A stretch of DNA of 64,000 nt. Origin: Maylandia zebra. Taxonomy: Eukaryota; Chordata; Actinopteri; Cichliformes; Cichlidae. Shown piece after piece: positions 38,112-43,800 of the stretch. The notes beneath the pieces are model-generated. The model searched no databases. It saw only the letters and a program-made list of their open reading frames with translations, and was not told the origin of the DNA. Made by a program: the position numbers and the translations under genes. Location: NCBI RefSeq assembly GCF_041146795.1, contig NC_135169.1, forward strand, positions 11,679,585 through 11,743,584, in the 5' to 3' direction. Within the stretch, counting starts at the first letter, position 1. Each line of letters starts with the position of its first letter.

Positions 38112-40033
38112 CCTGATGGAATTTGAATATGCTACTGCTGTGATGGAGATGTTTATTTTTATTGCTTTTCATAAAGGGAATATATTTAATTGTTTAGGAC
38201 ATTTTTGTCTTAAGTGTGAGCTATAGCTCAGCTTGGTTTGCGTGTAAGAAGTTATTGCTGTACCATTGTATTTTTTATGTTTGTAAAGATGTTTCAGTAA
38301 AGTAAAATAAATGTTTTCTTGTGTGTATGAGAGGTCATGTGTGTTCACACACACCATAAAATACATTTGTGAAGATAATTTATATTGGAATATGGGTTAG
38401 TACATGATTGAATATACAAAATAAGTTAAGTAGTCATAATTTATGGTTGCAATACTGTAACCATTGCAAAACAGAAATGGTAATTAATTCGTTTAAAATG
38501 TTTCATATAGCTAAAGTAGAAAGGGTTAATACTATTTCTTGTTTGAAATAGTATTAACCCATGGTGTTTAATCCTTGTTGAGTGGATTCTGCTGGATCAC
38601 TAATTTTATTTGTAAAGGTGATGAAACAAATGCACAGAAAGATACACATTTGTATCAGTTAATCACACTCTTTGGCTCTTACCTGGCATTTCCAAGACTG
38701 AAATGTGTTAGGAAATTTTAAATATATTTTACATTTGCTAGTTCAGCTCCCTAAGCCCCATCCATCCTCCAGTACAGGTACAGCTTCAGATGTGCTGGGG
38801 CCACTGGAGTTTCAGCCCCAAATACTGGGAACCTGTATCTCCACACTGCCACATGACAGATTCAGGTGTATCTGATTCTCTCTGGCTCTCACTGAGCCTT
38901 ATCTCTGTTTTCCTGGATATTCTTCTATCATCATGTGCTGGGCAGCGCTCGCTCCTGCTTCCTGTTAGTCAACTGAAAGCAATTCTAACTCACCCTGTTC
39001 CTGGCTTTGTTCACCAAATCAGAAAGCTGGTTCTCTCCTGATGGATAATCAGCCCCCTACATTTACCATAGACACCTGTTTCTCTCAGCTACTGATGTCT
39101 GTGAAAGTAAACTCCTGATAAGTTTGTCAGTTCTTGTCTGTGTCTGGATTTTGATTCAGCCGTGACAACACATAAACAGAAAGATACAGGAGATACATCA
39201 ATGCTGTTCATACTTTGTAAACAGGAAGAAAAAAAACTGTCGTACCTTCAGCATTTACATCGAAAAGTGTACTGAGCACTGAAATCAAGATTGAAACATC
39301 ATCAAAACAGCAGCAAATCAACTCACTATGAACTAAAACATTTTTTAACCTCCTAGGACCTGGCGTCCACAAAATGTGATGGGTCTAAATAACCCATCAC
39401 ATTTTGGGTTATTTAGACCAAAATACTCAATTTTGCTCTACAAGGGCCTGATATTCACTTACGATATTATACTGCTACTGTTCTACCAAAATTTTAAACT
39501 AATATCCTCATAAGTGGCTCTTATTTTTATTAAAAACAAAAATAAGTTAAAAAAAATCTGGTAATTCTTTGTTTTTACATTCATCTGGCCCCAATGTAAC
39601 CAAATATCAAAGAGAACTTTAAAATGCATGCTGTGGAAGAGTTCGGGTCTTAGAATCAGAATCAGAATCAGAATCAGAAAGGGTTTTATTGCCAAATGTT
39701 GAGCAGGTTTACAACATTAGGAAATTGCTGCGGTGCTTCAGTGCAAACATACTGTCATAAAATTAGGAGGTTAAAGTAAATTTTCAGATCGGAGACTCAT
39801 CCTCAAATTTCTTTGCTTATATGCTCTAAACTAGTAATGTAAAACAGCAGTGTTTCCAACGCAATACCCTGATTTAAATGGACACAAGGTAATACCATTC
39901 GAATTCTCAGAGACTTGTTAACCACCTCATACACTTTAATTTACACCAATATAGTTTCTTAAATTGGTCACAAGAGAAAGTCAGTGATGTACTTACAGAA
40001 TAACTCCAGCATGCAGAGCAAAGAGCGCTTCAT
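3315..40033 (-). CDS. Gene A: giant FCRL-like receptor (gene span, 16 Ig exons)
   Basis: Probable type I membrane receptor of the Fc-receptor-like/CD22-like Ig superfamily. Exons in transcript order by start coordinate: 40033, 39278 (signal peptide), 37975, 37335, 36663, 36265, 35612, 34612, 31746, 30946, 22925, 22539, 18989, 18604, 15025 (Ig), 11713, 11035, 5003 (D1-D3), 4572 (TM), 3532 and 3374 (tail). Every internal exon length is a multiple of three with phase 1 borders, so the joined frame stays open for about 1,537 codons. Tail tyrosines lie in an ITIM (ITYSVI, about Y1506) and an ITSM-like motif (TIYSEV, about Y1529). D1-D3, TM and tail match gene B in order and sequence. The final exon is uncertain. 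The main alternative is two genes, the first ending at the exon 14411-14610. However, no signal-peptide exon is visible between 11.7 and 15.0 kb to start a second gene. Confidence 0.55.
3470..3532 (-). CDS. Gene A cytoplasmic exon with ITIM
   Basis: A 63-bp phase 1-1 exon, the same length as its gene B paralogue (46262-46324). It encodes [21 protein letters not shown] fits the ITIM pattern I/V-x-Y-x-x-I. It has a TTTCAG acceptor and a GTGAGT donor. It was too short to appear as a long ORF and was found by alignment to gene B. Confidence 0.75.
4453..4572 (-). CDS. Gene A transmembrane exon
   Basis: A 120-bp phase 1-1 exon between TTTGCAG and GTGAGA. The membrane span is [20 protein letters not shown] followed by a basic stop-transfer segment (YRKKK). 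It contains no charged residue inside the span, so association with a charged adaptor such as FcR-gamma is not suggested. Gene B's TM exon is 12 bp shorter. Confidence 0.82.
4755..5003 (-). CDS. Gene A Ig exon D3 (membrane-proximal set)
   Basis: A 249-bp phase 1-1 exon with [32 protein letters not shown] and [10 protein letters not shown]. It is almost identical to gene B's D3. The intron separating it from D2 is 5.8 kb here and about 250 bp in gene B; the difference is transposon sequence. Confidence 0.86.
5256..6178. mobile_element. Candidate piggyBac-like non-autonomous element
   Basis: The segment is bounded by TTAA at 5252-5255 and 6179-6182. Its ends are CCCTTTGAGG and, inverted, CCTTTAGAG. 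The interior has no transposase. TTAA flanks are common in AT-rich DNA, so this is tentative. Confidence 0.4.
6239..6549. mobile_element. hAT-type MITE with 8-bp duplication
   Basis: Ends are CAGGGGTGTCAAACTC and GAGTTTGACACCTATG, matching at 14 of 16 inverted positions. It is flanked by TTTTAAAT on both sides (6231-6238, 6550-6557), the 8-bp target duplication of hAT transposons. The interior repeats GGGCCAAA and GCGGGCC motifs. Non-coding. Confidence 0.85.
8004..9608 (+). mobile_element. Full-length Tc1-like transposon
   Basis: 1,605 bp flanked by TA (8002-8003, 9609-9610). Inverted repeats of about 200 bp begin CAGTGGGGCAAAAAAGTATT. The two copies differ at only about five places by eye, which indicates a young insertion. 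It contains one uninterrupted transposase. Confidence 0.93.
8369..9391 (+). CDS. Tc1 transposase, 340 aa, apparently intact
   Basis: Cut-and-paste DNA transposase of the Tc1 branch. Residues about 1-55 and 60-120 form the two helix-turn-helix (paired-like) DNA-binding halves that recognise the terminal repeats. A basic stretch (KSRSARR, about 113-119) could be part of a nuclear localisation signal. The catalytic triad is complete: D153 in WSDET, D244 in [10 protein letters not shown] and E279 in DLNPIENLW, giving the DD34E spacing typical of Tc1. A glycine-rich GGG loop is at 188-190. Length matches the usual 340 residues, and there is no frameshift or internal stop. The ATG at 8369 follows GCC and opens [13 protein letters not shown], the expected N-terminus. 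Whether it is active cannot be told from sequence alone. Confidence 0.93.
   Translation: MAKTKELSKDTRKSIVDLHQTGKSESTIGKQLGVKKSTVGAIIRKWKTYKTTDNLPRSGAPRKISSRGVKMIMRTVSKDPRTTRGDLVNDLQRAGTKVTKVTISNTLQRQGIKSRSARRVPLLKPVHVQARLKFAREHMDDTAEDWENVMWSDETKVELFGINSTRRVWRKKNTELHPKNTIPTVKHGGGNIMLWGCFSAKGTGRLIRVKDRMNGAMYREILSQNLLPSVRTLKMKRGWVFQHDNDPKHTARATKEWLRKKHLKVLDWPSQSPDLNPIENLWRELKVRVAWRQPQNITSLEKICMEEWAKIPATVCANLVKTYSKRLTSVIANKGYVTKY
10132..10777. other. AT-rich intron sequence
   Basis: Homopolymer-rich intron sequence between the foldback repeat and D2. I see no gene, repeat family or conserved exon here. Confidence 0.6.
10778..11035 (-). CDS. Gene A Ig exon D2 (membrane-proximal set)
   Basis: A 258-bp phase 1-1 exon with [24 protein letters not shown] and [11 protein letters not shown]. 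Extra cysteines ([10 protein letters not shown]) may form a second disulphide. It is one codon shorter than gene B's D2 because of a change in the GRLSDC loop. Confidence 0.86.
11414..11713 (-). CDS. Gene A Ig exon D1 (membrane-proximal set)
   Basis: A 300-bp phase 1-1 exon with [20 protein letters not shown], the tryptophan in FYWYKAVP and the second cysteine in [11 protein letters not shown]. It contains an NNS sequon. Its orthologous position in gene B is exon 47758-48048, with only scattered differences. C instead of C-R after YV is one of them. Confidence 0.86.
11810..13534 (+). mobile_element. hAT-type relic, copy 2 with insertion
   Basis: Ends TAGGGGTGCAACGATA and TATCGTTGCACCCCTA are inverted. 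The flanks ATATATAC/ATATATAT are consistent with an 8-bp duplication in AT-rich DNA. BED-finger residues ([10 protein letters not shown] region) remain near 12410. Compared with copy 1 it carries about 0.7 kb of foreign sequence from 12664. Confidence 0.75.
12664..13378 (+). mobile_element. Foreign repeat inside hAT copy 2
   Basis: Absent from copy 1, where CTCAATCAGATA continues directly. It starts CAGGGCTCGCAATATCGC. It includes a coding-like stretch ([20 protein letters not shown]) reminiscent of TTF-type zinc fingers of hAT/ZNF862-like proteins. Its right boundary is unclear. Confidence 0.5.
13540..13622. repeat. Mixed AT/AC microsatellite
   Basis: TATATACATA and ACACAC runs directly after hAT copy 2. 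Confidence 0.85.
14411..14610 (-). CDS. Candidate alternative terminal exon, hydrophobic C-terminus
   Basis: After a TTCACAG acceptor, the phase-1 frame from exon 13 stays open for 66 codons to a TGA at 14413. It reads [13 protein letters not shown], then a polar linker, then a strongly hydrophobic segment ([18 protein letters not shown]) close to the stop. This could anchor a shortened receptor. An internal donor (GATG|GTGAAC) is also possible, giving a short internal exon. No paralogue is seen elsewhere in the window and no clear poly(A) signal follows, so chance is not excluded. Confidence 0.35.
14759..15025 (-). CDS. Gene A Ig exon 13 (beta-prime type, orphan)
   Basis: A 267-bp phase 1-1 exon nearly identical to exon 6. 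Unlike every other beta exon it has no intact alpha partner upstream; only short alpha remnants are seen near 15160-15262. The last codon changes from SC to LC. It is followed by the candidate terminal exon at 14610 or by D1 at 11713. Confidence 0.84.
15160..15262 (-). pseudogene. Remnants of a deleted alpha Ig exon
   Basis: GTTCATTTAACAGATGGAGAAA (15160-15181) matches sequence just 3' of the alpha exon at 35340. CTGTGGCTGTGGGTTTATCTGC (about 15240-15261) matches the first codons of alpha exons. The roughly 270 bp of Ig domain that should lie between them is missing. Confidence 0.5.
15283..15908. repeat. Unclassified dispersed repeat
   Basis: Purine-rich sequence full of ACACAGAG and GAGACACA motifs, bounded by GTCATGAAT and GACCGTGAC, with possible short inverted ends. 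No credible coding. A diverged inverse-orientation relative may lie at 43450-43800. Confidence 0.5.
16156..17166. mobile_element. hAT-type non-autonomous element inside Tc1
   Basis: Flanked by TCAAACAC at 16148-16155 and 17167-17174, an 8-bp duplication. Subterminal regions are packed with AGTTACTT and GTAACGCGTTAC motifs on both sides. Starts CAG and ends CTG. 1,011 bp, no transposase. Confidence 0.8.
17848..18127. mobile_element. Solo LTR, 280 bp (Gypsy-like)
   Basis: TGTGGCGGAGG...GTGTGTCACA, flanked by AAAAC on both sides (17843-17847, 18128-18132). It contains TATATAG near 17970 and AATAAA near 18063. It sits inside the Tc1 relic. Confidence 0.8.
18326..18604 (-). CDS. Gene A Ig exon 12 (beta-double-prime type, copy 2)
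   Basis: A 279-bp phase 1-1 exon differing from exon 10 at only a few residues (RGPST for RGPRT, TLSGS for TLSVS). It lies about 100 bp from a degenerate Tc1 element that fills much of the next intron. Confidence 0.86.
18726..18989 (-). CDS. Gene A Ig exon 11 (alpha-prime type, copy 2)
   Basis: A 264-bp phase 1-1 exon. It is identical to exon 9 except for a few substitutions (for example SSHGW for SSDGW and GNL for GNP). Core cysteines and tryptophan are kept, so selection or very recent copying has preserved it. Confidence 0.86.
19252..20420 (+). mobile_element. Gypsy-type retrotransposon gag-protease fragment (broken)
   Basis: Gag is read in two frames: first 19276-19566, then from about 19560 (for example [15 protein letters not shown]). 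A capsid/SCAN-like helical region follows to about 20000. The CCHC zinc knuckle [14 protein letters not shown] is near 20209-20250. The aspartic-protease motif LMDTGC is near 20354. The sequence is GC-rich, unlike its surroundings. There is no reverse transcriptase and no LTR, and the frameshift near 19560 disables it. Confidence 0.75.
20549..20830. repeat. hAT-like repeat fragment
   Basis: AATGTTGGGCAATTA with AGTTACTTCTT and AAAAGTAACT motifs, related in style to the elements at 16156 and 32159. The other end is not found. Confidence 0.4.
21640..21991 (-). mobile_element. LINE reverse-transcriptase C-terminal fragment
   Basis: The minus-strand frame contains [36 protein letters not shown] and [18 protein letters not shown]. 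The cysteine/histidine arrangement resembles the region after the RT domain of fish LINEs. Truncated at both sides. Confidence 0.65.
22261..22539 (-). CDS. Gene A Ig exon 10 (beta-double-prime type, copy 1)
   Basis: A 279-bp phase 1-1 exon with [32 protein letters not shown] and [11 protein letters not shown], ending before a GTAAGT donor. It is somewhat longer than the other beta exons because of its C'-E region. Confidence 0.86.
22662..22925 (-). CDS. Gene A Ig exon 9 (alpha-prime type, copy 1)
   Basis: A 264-bp phase 1-1 exon with [30 protein letters not shown] and [10 protein letters not shown]. It forms a pair with the beta exon at 22539. The pair is repeated almost exactly at 18.3-19.0 kb. 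Confidence 0.86.
23236..23600. repeat. Inverted copy of an intron segment
   Basis: Reads as the reverse complement of parts of 31990-34075. AACTCTGATAAGGACAAATAG here matches CTATTTGTCCTCATCAGAGTT at about 32029. TTTTCAATGTAAAATGTTAT matches ATAACATTTTACATTGAAAA near 34048. Confidence 0.7.
24245..25688 (+). mobile_element. hAT transposon relic with BED finger
   Basis: Perfect 11-bp inverted ends TAGTGATGGGT/ACCCATCACTA, flanked by GTTAGTAG on both sides (24237-24244, 25689-25696). Coding remnants: NVSAVWVHF near 24525, [19 protein letters not shown] then FRHYRAKH near 24675-24760 (a BED zinc finger, C-x2-C...H-x4-H), and [17 protein letters not shown] near 24880. A second ACCCATCACTA at 25578-25588 suggests a composite end. 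Confidence 0.8.
26101..26180 (+). mobile_element. 5'-truncated SINE tail
   Basis: GTAAAGCGCTTTCGGG...GCGCTATACAAATACAGGTCATTTACCA, with TTCTAGT on both sides. The related locus near 32985 lacks it. Confidence 0.75.
26234..26781 (+). mobile_element. Solo LTR, 548 bp
   Basis: TGTTAGGTTT...AAACCTATCA with CTCAT on both sides (26229-26233, 26782-26786). It contains poly(C)/(AC)n and an AATAAA near 26587. The related relic at 33.0 kb has no such insertion. Confidence 0.78.
26446..26507. repeat. Poly(C) then (AC)n tract
   Basis: About 27 C residues followed by AC dinucleotides, inside the LTR. Confidence 0.95.
28916..29080 (-). mobile_element. Reverse SINE tail
   Basis: ATGGTAAATGG...TTTGTATAGCGCTTTACTAG...AAAGCGCTTTACAC, the reverse of the fish SINE tail. 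Confidence 0.6.
29172..29964 (-). mobile_element. hAT element with deleted transposase
   Basis: TAGGACTGCACGATT...AATTGTGCAGCCCTA, flanked by AGTGATGG on both sides (29164-29171, 29965-29972). The minus-strand frame 29714-29292 keeps an N-terminal hAT/ZBED1-like segment ([40 protein letters not shown]) but no catalytic core. Confidence 0.82.
30440..30593 (+). mobile_element. LINE 3' tail
   Basis: CTGGCAGCCTTAACCCAATTTCCCTTGGGATGAATAAAGTATTATCAATCAATCAATCAA: a 3' end followed by a short tandem tail, the usual LINE signature (L2/Rex-like). Confidence 0.6.
30680..30946 (-). CDS. Gene A Ig exon 8 (beta type)
   Basis: A 267-bp phase 1-1 exon with [32 protein letters not shown] and [10 protein letters not shown]. 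The acceptor is TTGTTAG rather than the CAG used by its paralogues, but the frame and donor (GTGAGT) are intact. The next exon is about 7.7 kb away across repeats. Confidence 0.84.
31378..31409. repeat. (AAG)n microsatellite
   Basis: About ten AAG units next to Ig exon 7. Confidence 0.9.
31474..31746 (-). CDS. Gene A Ig exon 7 (alpha type)
   Basis: A 273-bp phase 1-1 exon with [32 protein letters not shown] and [10 protein letters not shown]. The intron to the previous exon holds an 1.8-kb hAT element (32159-33966). An AAG microsatellite lies just downstream of the exon. Confidence 0.86.
32159..33966. mobile_element. hAT-type non-autonomous element, 1.8 kb
   Basis: CAGTGCTGGGACTAACGCG...AAGTAACTTACCCAACACTG, flanked by GTCATCAG on both sides (32151-32158, 33967-33974). 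Dense AGTAACT/GTAACGCGTTAC subterminal motifs. No intact transposase. It fills most of the intron between Ig exons 6 and 7. Confidence 0.85.
34346..34612 (-). CDS. Gene A Ig exon 6 (beta-prime type)
   Basis: A 267-bp phase 1-1 exon. Signatures are [34 protein letters not shown] and [14 protein letters not shown]. It differs by only a few bases from the exon at 14759-15025, about 19.6 kb away, although adjacent beta exons belong to another subtype. Confidence 0.86.
35340..35612 (-). CDS. Gene A Ig exon 5 (alpha type)
   Basis: A 273-bp phase 1-1 exon. Core residues are in [20 protein letters not shown] and [10 protein letters not shown]. Its loop sequence ([10 protein letters not shown]) is closer to gene B's first Ig exon (LIREGETNRV) than to the neighbouring alpha exons. 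That suggests exchange or shared ancestry between the genes. Confidence 0.86.
36005..36265 (-). CDS. Gene A Ig exon 4 (beta type)
   Basis: A 261-bp phase 1-1 exon. Signatures are [30 protein letters not shown] and [10 protein letters not shown]. The intron on its 3' side (about 35784-36000) is duplicated almost unchanged beside the beta exon at 37069, so exon and intron were copied together. Confidence 0.86.
36391..36663 (-). CDS. Gene A Ig exon 3 (alpha type)
   Basis: A 273-bp phase 1-1 exon opening with [10 protein letters not shown]. Ig core residues are in [20 protein letters not shown] and [10 protein letters not shown]. It is almost identical to the alpha exon at 31474-31746 (both have QKIGAGTSE). 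It pairs with the following beta exon at 36265. Confidence 0.86.
37069..37335 (-). CDS. Gene A Ig exon 2 (beta type)
   Basis: A 267-bp phase 1-1 exon. Signatures are LQHSWSQVF, the cysteine in [11 protein letters not shown], the tryptophan in KYEWTAPN and the second cysteine in [10 protein letters not shown]. It is nearly identical to the beta exons at 36005-36265 and 30680-30946, showing recent module duplication. Confidence 0.86.
37718..37975 (-). CDS. Gene A Ig exon 1 (alpha type, divergent)
   Basis: A 258-bp phase 1-1 exon encoding one Ig domain. The first cysteine is in TLTCDV, the core tryptophan in YEWFRE and the second cysteine in NYTCKP. It lacks the YCRGGRGDP signature of other alpha domains and is the most divergent member, as expected for the membrane-distal N-terminal domain. 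Two N-x-S sequons can be read (NSS-type near NSR is not one; NVS is). Confidence 0.82.
38039..38107. repeat. (GT)n microsatellite
   Basis: About 34 GT units in gene A intron 2. Confidence 0.97.
39246..39278 (-). CDS. Gene A exon 2: signal peptide, second half
   Basis: A 33-bp exon between a TTTCAG acceptor and a GTACGA donor, encoding [10 protein letters not shown]. The core LSTLF is shared with gene B exon 2. The two-exon signal peptide resembles FcR/FCRL genes, where a small second exon carries the cleavage region. Confidence 0.78.
39349..39770. mobile_element. Candidate piggyBac-like MITE with hairpin
   Basis: TTAA at 39345-39348 and 39771-39774, with ends CCTCCTA and TAGGAGG as perfect 7-bp inverted repeats. 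A subterminal palindrome, AAAATGTGATGGGT-7 nt-ACCCATCACATTTT, lies at about 39372-39408. Confidence 0.6.
39653..39755 (-). mobile_element. LINE tail fragment with (AATCAG)n
   Basis: AGAATCAGAATCAGAATCAG then GGGTTTTATTGCCAAATG and AGGAAATTGCTGCGGTGC: the reverse orientation of a fish LINE 3' end, inside the piggyBac-like element. Confidence 0.55.
39997..40033 (-). CDS. Gene A exon 1: start codon and signal peptide, first half
   Basis: The ATG at 40033 opens a short hydrophobic stretch beginning [11 protein letters not shown]. The exon is 37 bp and ends in phase 1 at a GTAAGT donor. The layout (ATG exon of about 40 bp, then a 33-bp exon with LSTLF) is the same in gene B, which supports this start. 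A TATA-like TATATTAAG lies about 90 bp upstream. Confidence 0.8.
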
Positions 40034-40117
40034 CCTCACATCCAGCTCTGCAGCTCTCTGATGCACAGCTAAGCTTTCAGTGTTTTACTTTCACAAATAA
40101 GCAGAAGAAAGAGATGC

Positions 40118-40135
40118 TGTGCTTAATATAGATGA
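40118..40135 (-). promoter_or_regulatory. Possible TATA box of gene A
   Basis: The minus strand reads CTATATTAAG about 90 bp before the ATG. Weak by itself; supported only by position and by the similar arrangement in gene B. Confidence 0.35.
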
Positions 40136-40139
40136 GACC

Positions 40140-41420
40140 ATAACTTCTTCTTCTCAGTGGCTTCCATGCTTCCTTCCCTTTTACTCTGAGCTCAACCATC
40201 TGCTATAACTTCAACCGCATCAGTGTTTACGTTTCCTGTCCATTCAGAACATTCAAGCTTGTTCTCTGCATTATAAAGTAACGGTTCTGTTACTTCAAGT
40301 CAGGCAAAGCTTTCTTTTAGGTTTAGTTTTACTTCTGTCTTCTTTAGAAACTCACTTTTTTCCCATACAAAAAAAGTCATACAACCCCATACATTTGGAT
40401 TGCTATAATTCTGGAATATTTGTCTGGGTTTTTGAGACTGTCAGTGGCCGGATGGCAGCATATCATTTATTTCTGCCAGTCCTGAGCAGGTTCATGCAAA
40501 ACATGCTGGGCCATAGTTAAGGTGAACAAACTTGCTTTGACATAATTAGACCAAAGAATATGCCTATAACAGGGAACAAGGTTAAGATACTCCCTTTTAA
40601 GTTGCAGGAAAAAAATAGACTTTTAGCTTGTTTTTTGGACTATTACAATGGAAAACATCCTTTCACTTCTGCTTTGATATGTAAATGTTTTCATCTTGTG
40701 GTTGAATTTTGGTTAGAAGGTGGTTGTGACCGGATTATTTATGTGGCTGAACTGATGGAAATGAGATGCAGTTTTTACAAACCAGAGGAATAAATGAACC
40801 AACGCACAAATTCATTTTCTTGCTTGCTAAATTGCAACGGTACAGATGCACACAGACCTTATTTGGTGGGTAAATGTGCCAAATAAAATACCAAAACACA
40901 CTAATCAATATCTTTGTGCCAAAAACTATATATTTCTTAACTGAAAACAAAGCATGGCACTCAGTAAAGTAAGCCATTGCCATGCTTCTTTGCTATTCTA
41001 CCATGTACCATGTGTTCACGTGTTCCTTGTTTGCACTTCTAAGGTAGTTTCTAGTACCAGGTTCTCGACTCTAAAGCAGCCACCAAAAATCAGGATCTTA
41101 TAGATCCAACACTATTAAAAGATTTGAACTTTATTAACAATTTATTGAATAGTATGTTTTTGAATTTTATAGCAGTACTAACTTTAAAAGTTGAAATCAT
41201 ATTGAGAAATACACAAAGCAAAAACCATGTATTGCCTCATTATGCTAAACGGTTGACTGAATTTTCTGTTCCCCTTTACACAAAAAAAGATGTGATATGT
41301 CAGGGATAAGATGCCACCATATACTCACTAGAGGTTATGTGCGAGCAGACGACAAATGTGTTTAGTGCATGTGCAATCAGTTTTTATTTTGAATTATATA
41401 GCAGACATTATTGGCATTAT
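40140..41420. other. Intergenic, upstream of gene A
   Basis: No exon, known repeat end or strong motif seen. Small open frames here lack any recognised domain. Confidence 0.5.
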
Positions 41421-41423
41421 TTG

Positions 41424-41698
41424 GGGCGACCGTGGCTCAGGTTCAAGGTTGCCGGTTCGATCCCCGGGCTCTCTGTCCTAGTCGTTGTGTCCTTGGGCAA
41501 GACACTTTACCCTACTGCCTACTGGTGTTGGCCAGAGGGGCCGATGGCGCGATATGGCAGCCTCGCTTCTGTCAGTCTGCCCCAGGGCAGCTACAACCGT
41601 AGCTTGCCTCCACCAGTGTGTGAATGCGAGAGTGAATGAATAGTAGCATTGTAAAGCGCTTTGGGTGCCTTGAAAAGTGCTATGTAAATCCAATCCAT
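41424..41698 (+). mobile_element. SINE, near full length
   Basis: GGGGCGACCGTGGCTCAGG, B box GGTTCGATCCC, CTTGGGCAAGACACTTTACC, GTAAAGCGCTTTGGGTGCC, then a tail of TTATTATTATT. A tRNA-derived head and short tandem tail. Confidence 0.75.
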
Positions 41699-41799
41699 TA
41701 TTATTATTATTATTATATATAGTAACTAAAGCACATCATTTGCAAAATAAAACAGAAAAAAGGGAGTGGCTAGTCAGTAATTAATGTCTGCAGCAATGT

Positions 41800-43320
41800 G
41801 ATGACAGATGAGAGTGGAGTTTTAAAAACGTGGTATCTTGAGTTCTGCCTATGATCTATCTCTGCTATCAGCTGTCAGGGCTCAATCGTGTTCTTTGGAA
41901 GGCTGTACAAATTCAGCTCAAACTGTTCTTCCTCTTTTTGGTTTAGTAGGCCTGAGAAAAAATGATAAAGTCACTGTGTTTTTTACTTAGCAGATACACA
42001 ATACACAATTACTTTAAGTTGCACTTGAATTTATTTTCACAGGCATAATAACTCTGTGAAAGGCCTGTACCAAATAAGCACATTCATTTATAAAATTCCT
42101 CAGCCAACAATTATGTTCAGTGGAATAAGTGGTAGCAAAGTTTCAGTCCGTGGTGGTTGGGTGTGGTTTGTGGTTCAGCTGCAGGGAAGGGGTGGTGCAG
42201 TGGGTTCAGGGGGAATGCCAGAGGAGGCTGACCAGCACAACTGCTAGGCATCCACTAATATTCTATCCTGTTTTACACAGTAGCAGGCCTGGAACTGATA
42301 TGTGTGTGATTTCTGGAAGGAAACTGTCTGAGACTGTATGTGTGTACAGTGGGAGATGTGCTACAAACAGACTGATTATAATCACAAGCAAAAGAAAGCT
42401 TATTCACCACAACAGTAATTCATCACTCACTATAGCAGCTTAAATAAACTCAGAACTTTCTACTAACCACACACAGAGCCAGGCTGATGTGTGAGCTACG
42501 GCTGATAAAAGACAGAGTACATGCTTACTGTATTGCTATGATGGTTTCTAGAGCATGTATGACTTTTGTTGCCATGGAAACCCTGGCAACCCTGCCAACA
42601 AGAGAGGGAGACTGACCGAGGTGATAACTAAGTAAGAATAGATTAATGGCAATATAAATAAAGAAAACATGTTTGCCAGCAGGTGAGTAGTGTAAAGCAT
42701 GCATGTATGTGTGGCAGAGTGTAAAAATAGCAAAATAACTCATCAAAGAAATCATGCTGCAGTTAAGCAAGATCAAGTAAGGATGTGGATGCCAAAGTCA
42801 GGACAGAGAGAAGCCTTCATAGCCAAGCTCACTGGGTCCAGGTGCAGCTCATGCAGGTAGTTAGCCTCCAGCAGAACAAAGCACAATACAAACAACATAA
42901 ATCTAAGACTGAGGGCACAAAAGGCCAAGGGGTCATCACACTTCTAAGGCATGTGCTAAATTTAAGTGAATAAGGAGATTCAGTTTTACAGACTCATCTG
43001 CAAAAAAAAAAAGGAATGCTGCATGGAATGTAAATTCAAAAAAAGAGAGAATTGTGATTTGAAAATCTTATAAATCCATATATTATTTACAAACAAGCAT
43101 GCTTAAATGTTTAATTGTTTAAAGTGATATATTTCATTTAATTTTACTATGTTGTTCAAATATTTGTTATGATCTCTATGTCTTGGACACAGGGTTTAGA
43201 TTTTCATAGGATTTTTATGGTTCATCTAGTTTTGTATTTTTTATAATCTTTGTATAATGGTACTATGTTCTGCATGATAGATATATTGATAGTCTTTAGT
43301 TTATAATGATAGTTGTTGTT
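41800..43320. other. Intergenic sequence between genes A and B
   Basis: 42130-42250 resembles a decayed copy of the 17848 LTR (CAGCTGCAGGGAAGGGGTGG). Nothing else recognisable. Confidence 0.4.
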
Positions 43321-43322
<2 letters not shown>

Positions 43323-43352
<30 letters not shown>

Positions 43353-43356
43353 GGGT
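43323..43356. repeat. Poly(T)/poly(G) tract
   Basis: A T run followed by about 20 G residues. Likely unstable and prone to sequencing error. Confidence 0.9.
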
Positions 43357-43449
43357 TGCTTTCCTTATGAGTTTGTTATCAGTGCCTTTAGTTCCTTGAC
43401 TTCTTTATTTAAATGATTGTTTATCCCCTTTAGCATTCCCATTCTGTCC

Positions 43450-43800
43450 CTCCAGTCTTGTCTCCTTGTTTGTTTATCTTCTGTCTCTATGCCAAGCTTG
43501 TATGTCTTTTTCTGGTCTCATCTTATCTTCCTGTCTTATTTTGATCTCTTGTGTCCATAGTGCTTTGTGTTTAGTTCTACTTCCCCATCTTGTCATCTGT
43601 GATTGGTTTTAGCTGTCCTCCCACCTGTCTTCCTTATCCTTTGCCATGTTCTCTTTTATGTTTGTGTCTGTCCTTGTGTTTGTGTTTTGTTGCAAGAGGT
43701 GTAGTTTCAGATTATTTGGACCTGACCTGCTGTTTGTTGTATTTATTAAGGAGCTCAGCAGTAAAGCTGTTTTTGACTTTTACTTCTTGTCTCCTTAGAT
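43450..43800. repeat. Pyrimidine-rich repeat, possible relative of 15283
   Basis: TCTGTC/CTTGTGTTTG-rich text whose reverse complement resembles the 15283-15908 repeat in composition. Alignment is weak. Confidence 0.3.

Noticed and set aside
38039-39679. CRISPR-like or functional tandem arrays
   Set aside because: The (GT)n and (AATCAG)n arrays have no spacers; they are simple repeats or LINE tails.
40085-40105. ISRE-like GAAAGTAAAAC upstream of gene A
   Set aside because: Does not fit GAAANNGAAA fully and is too short to claim by eye.
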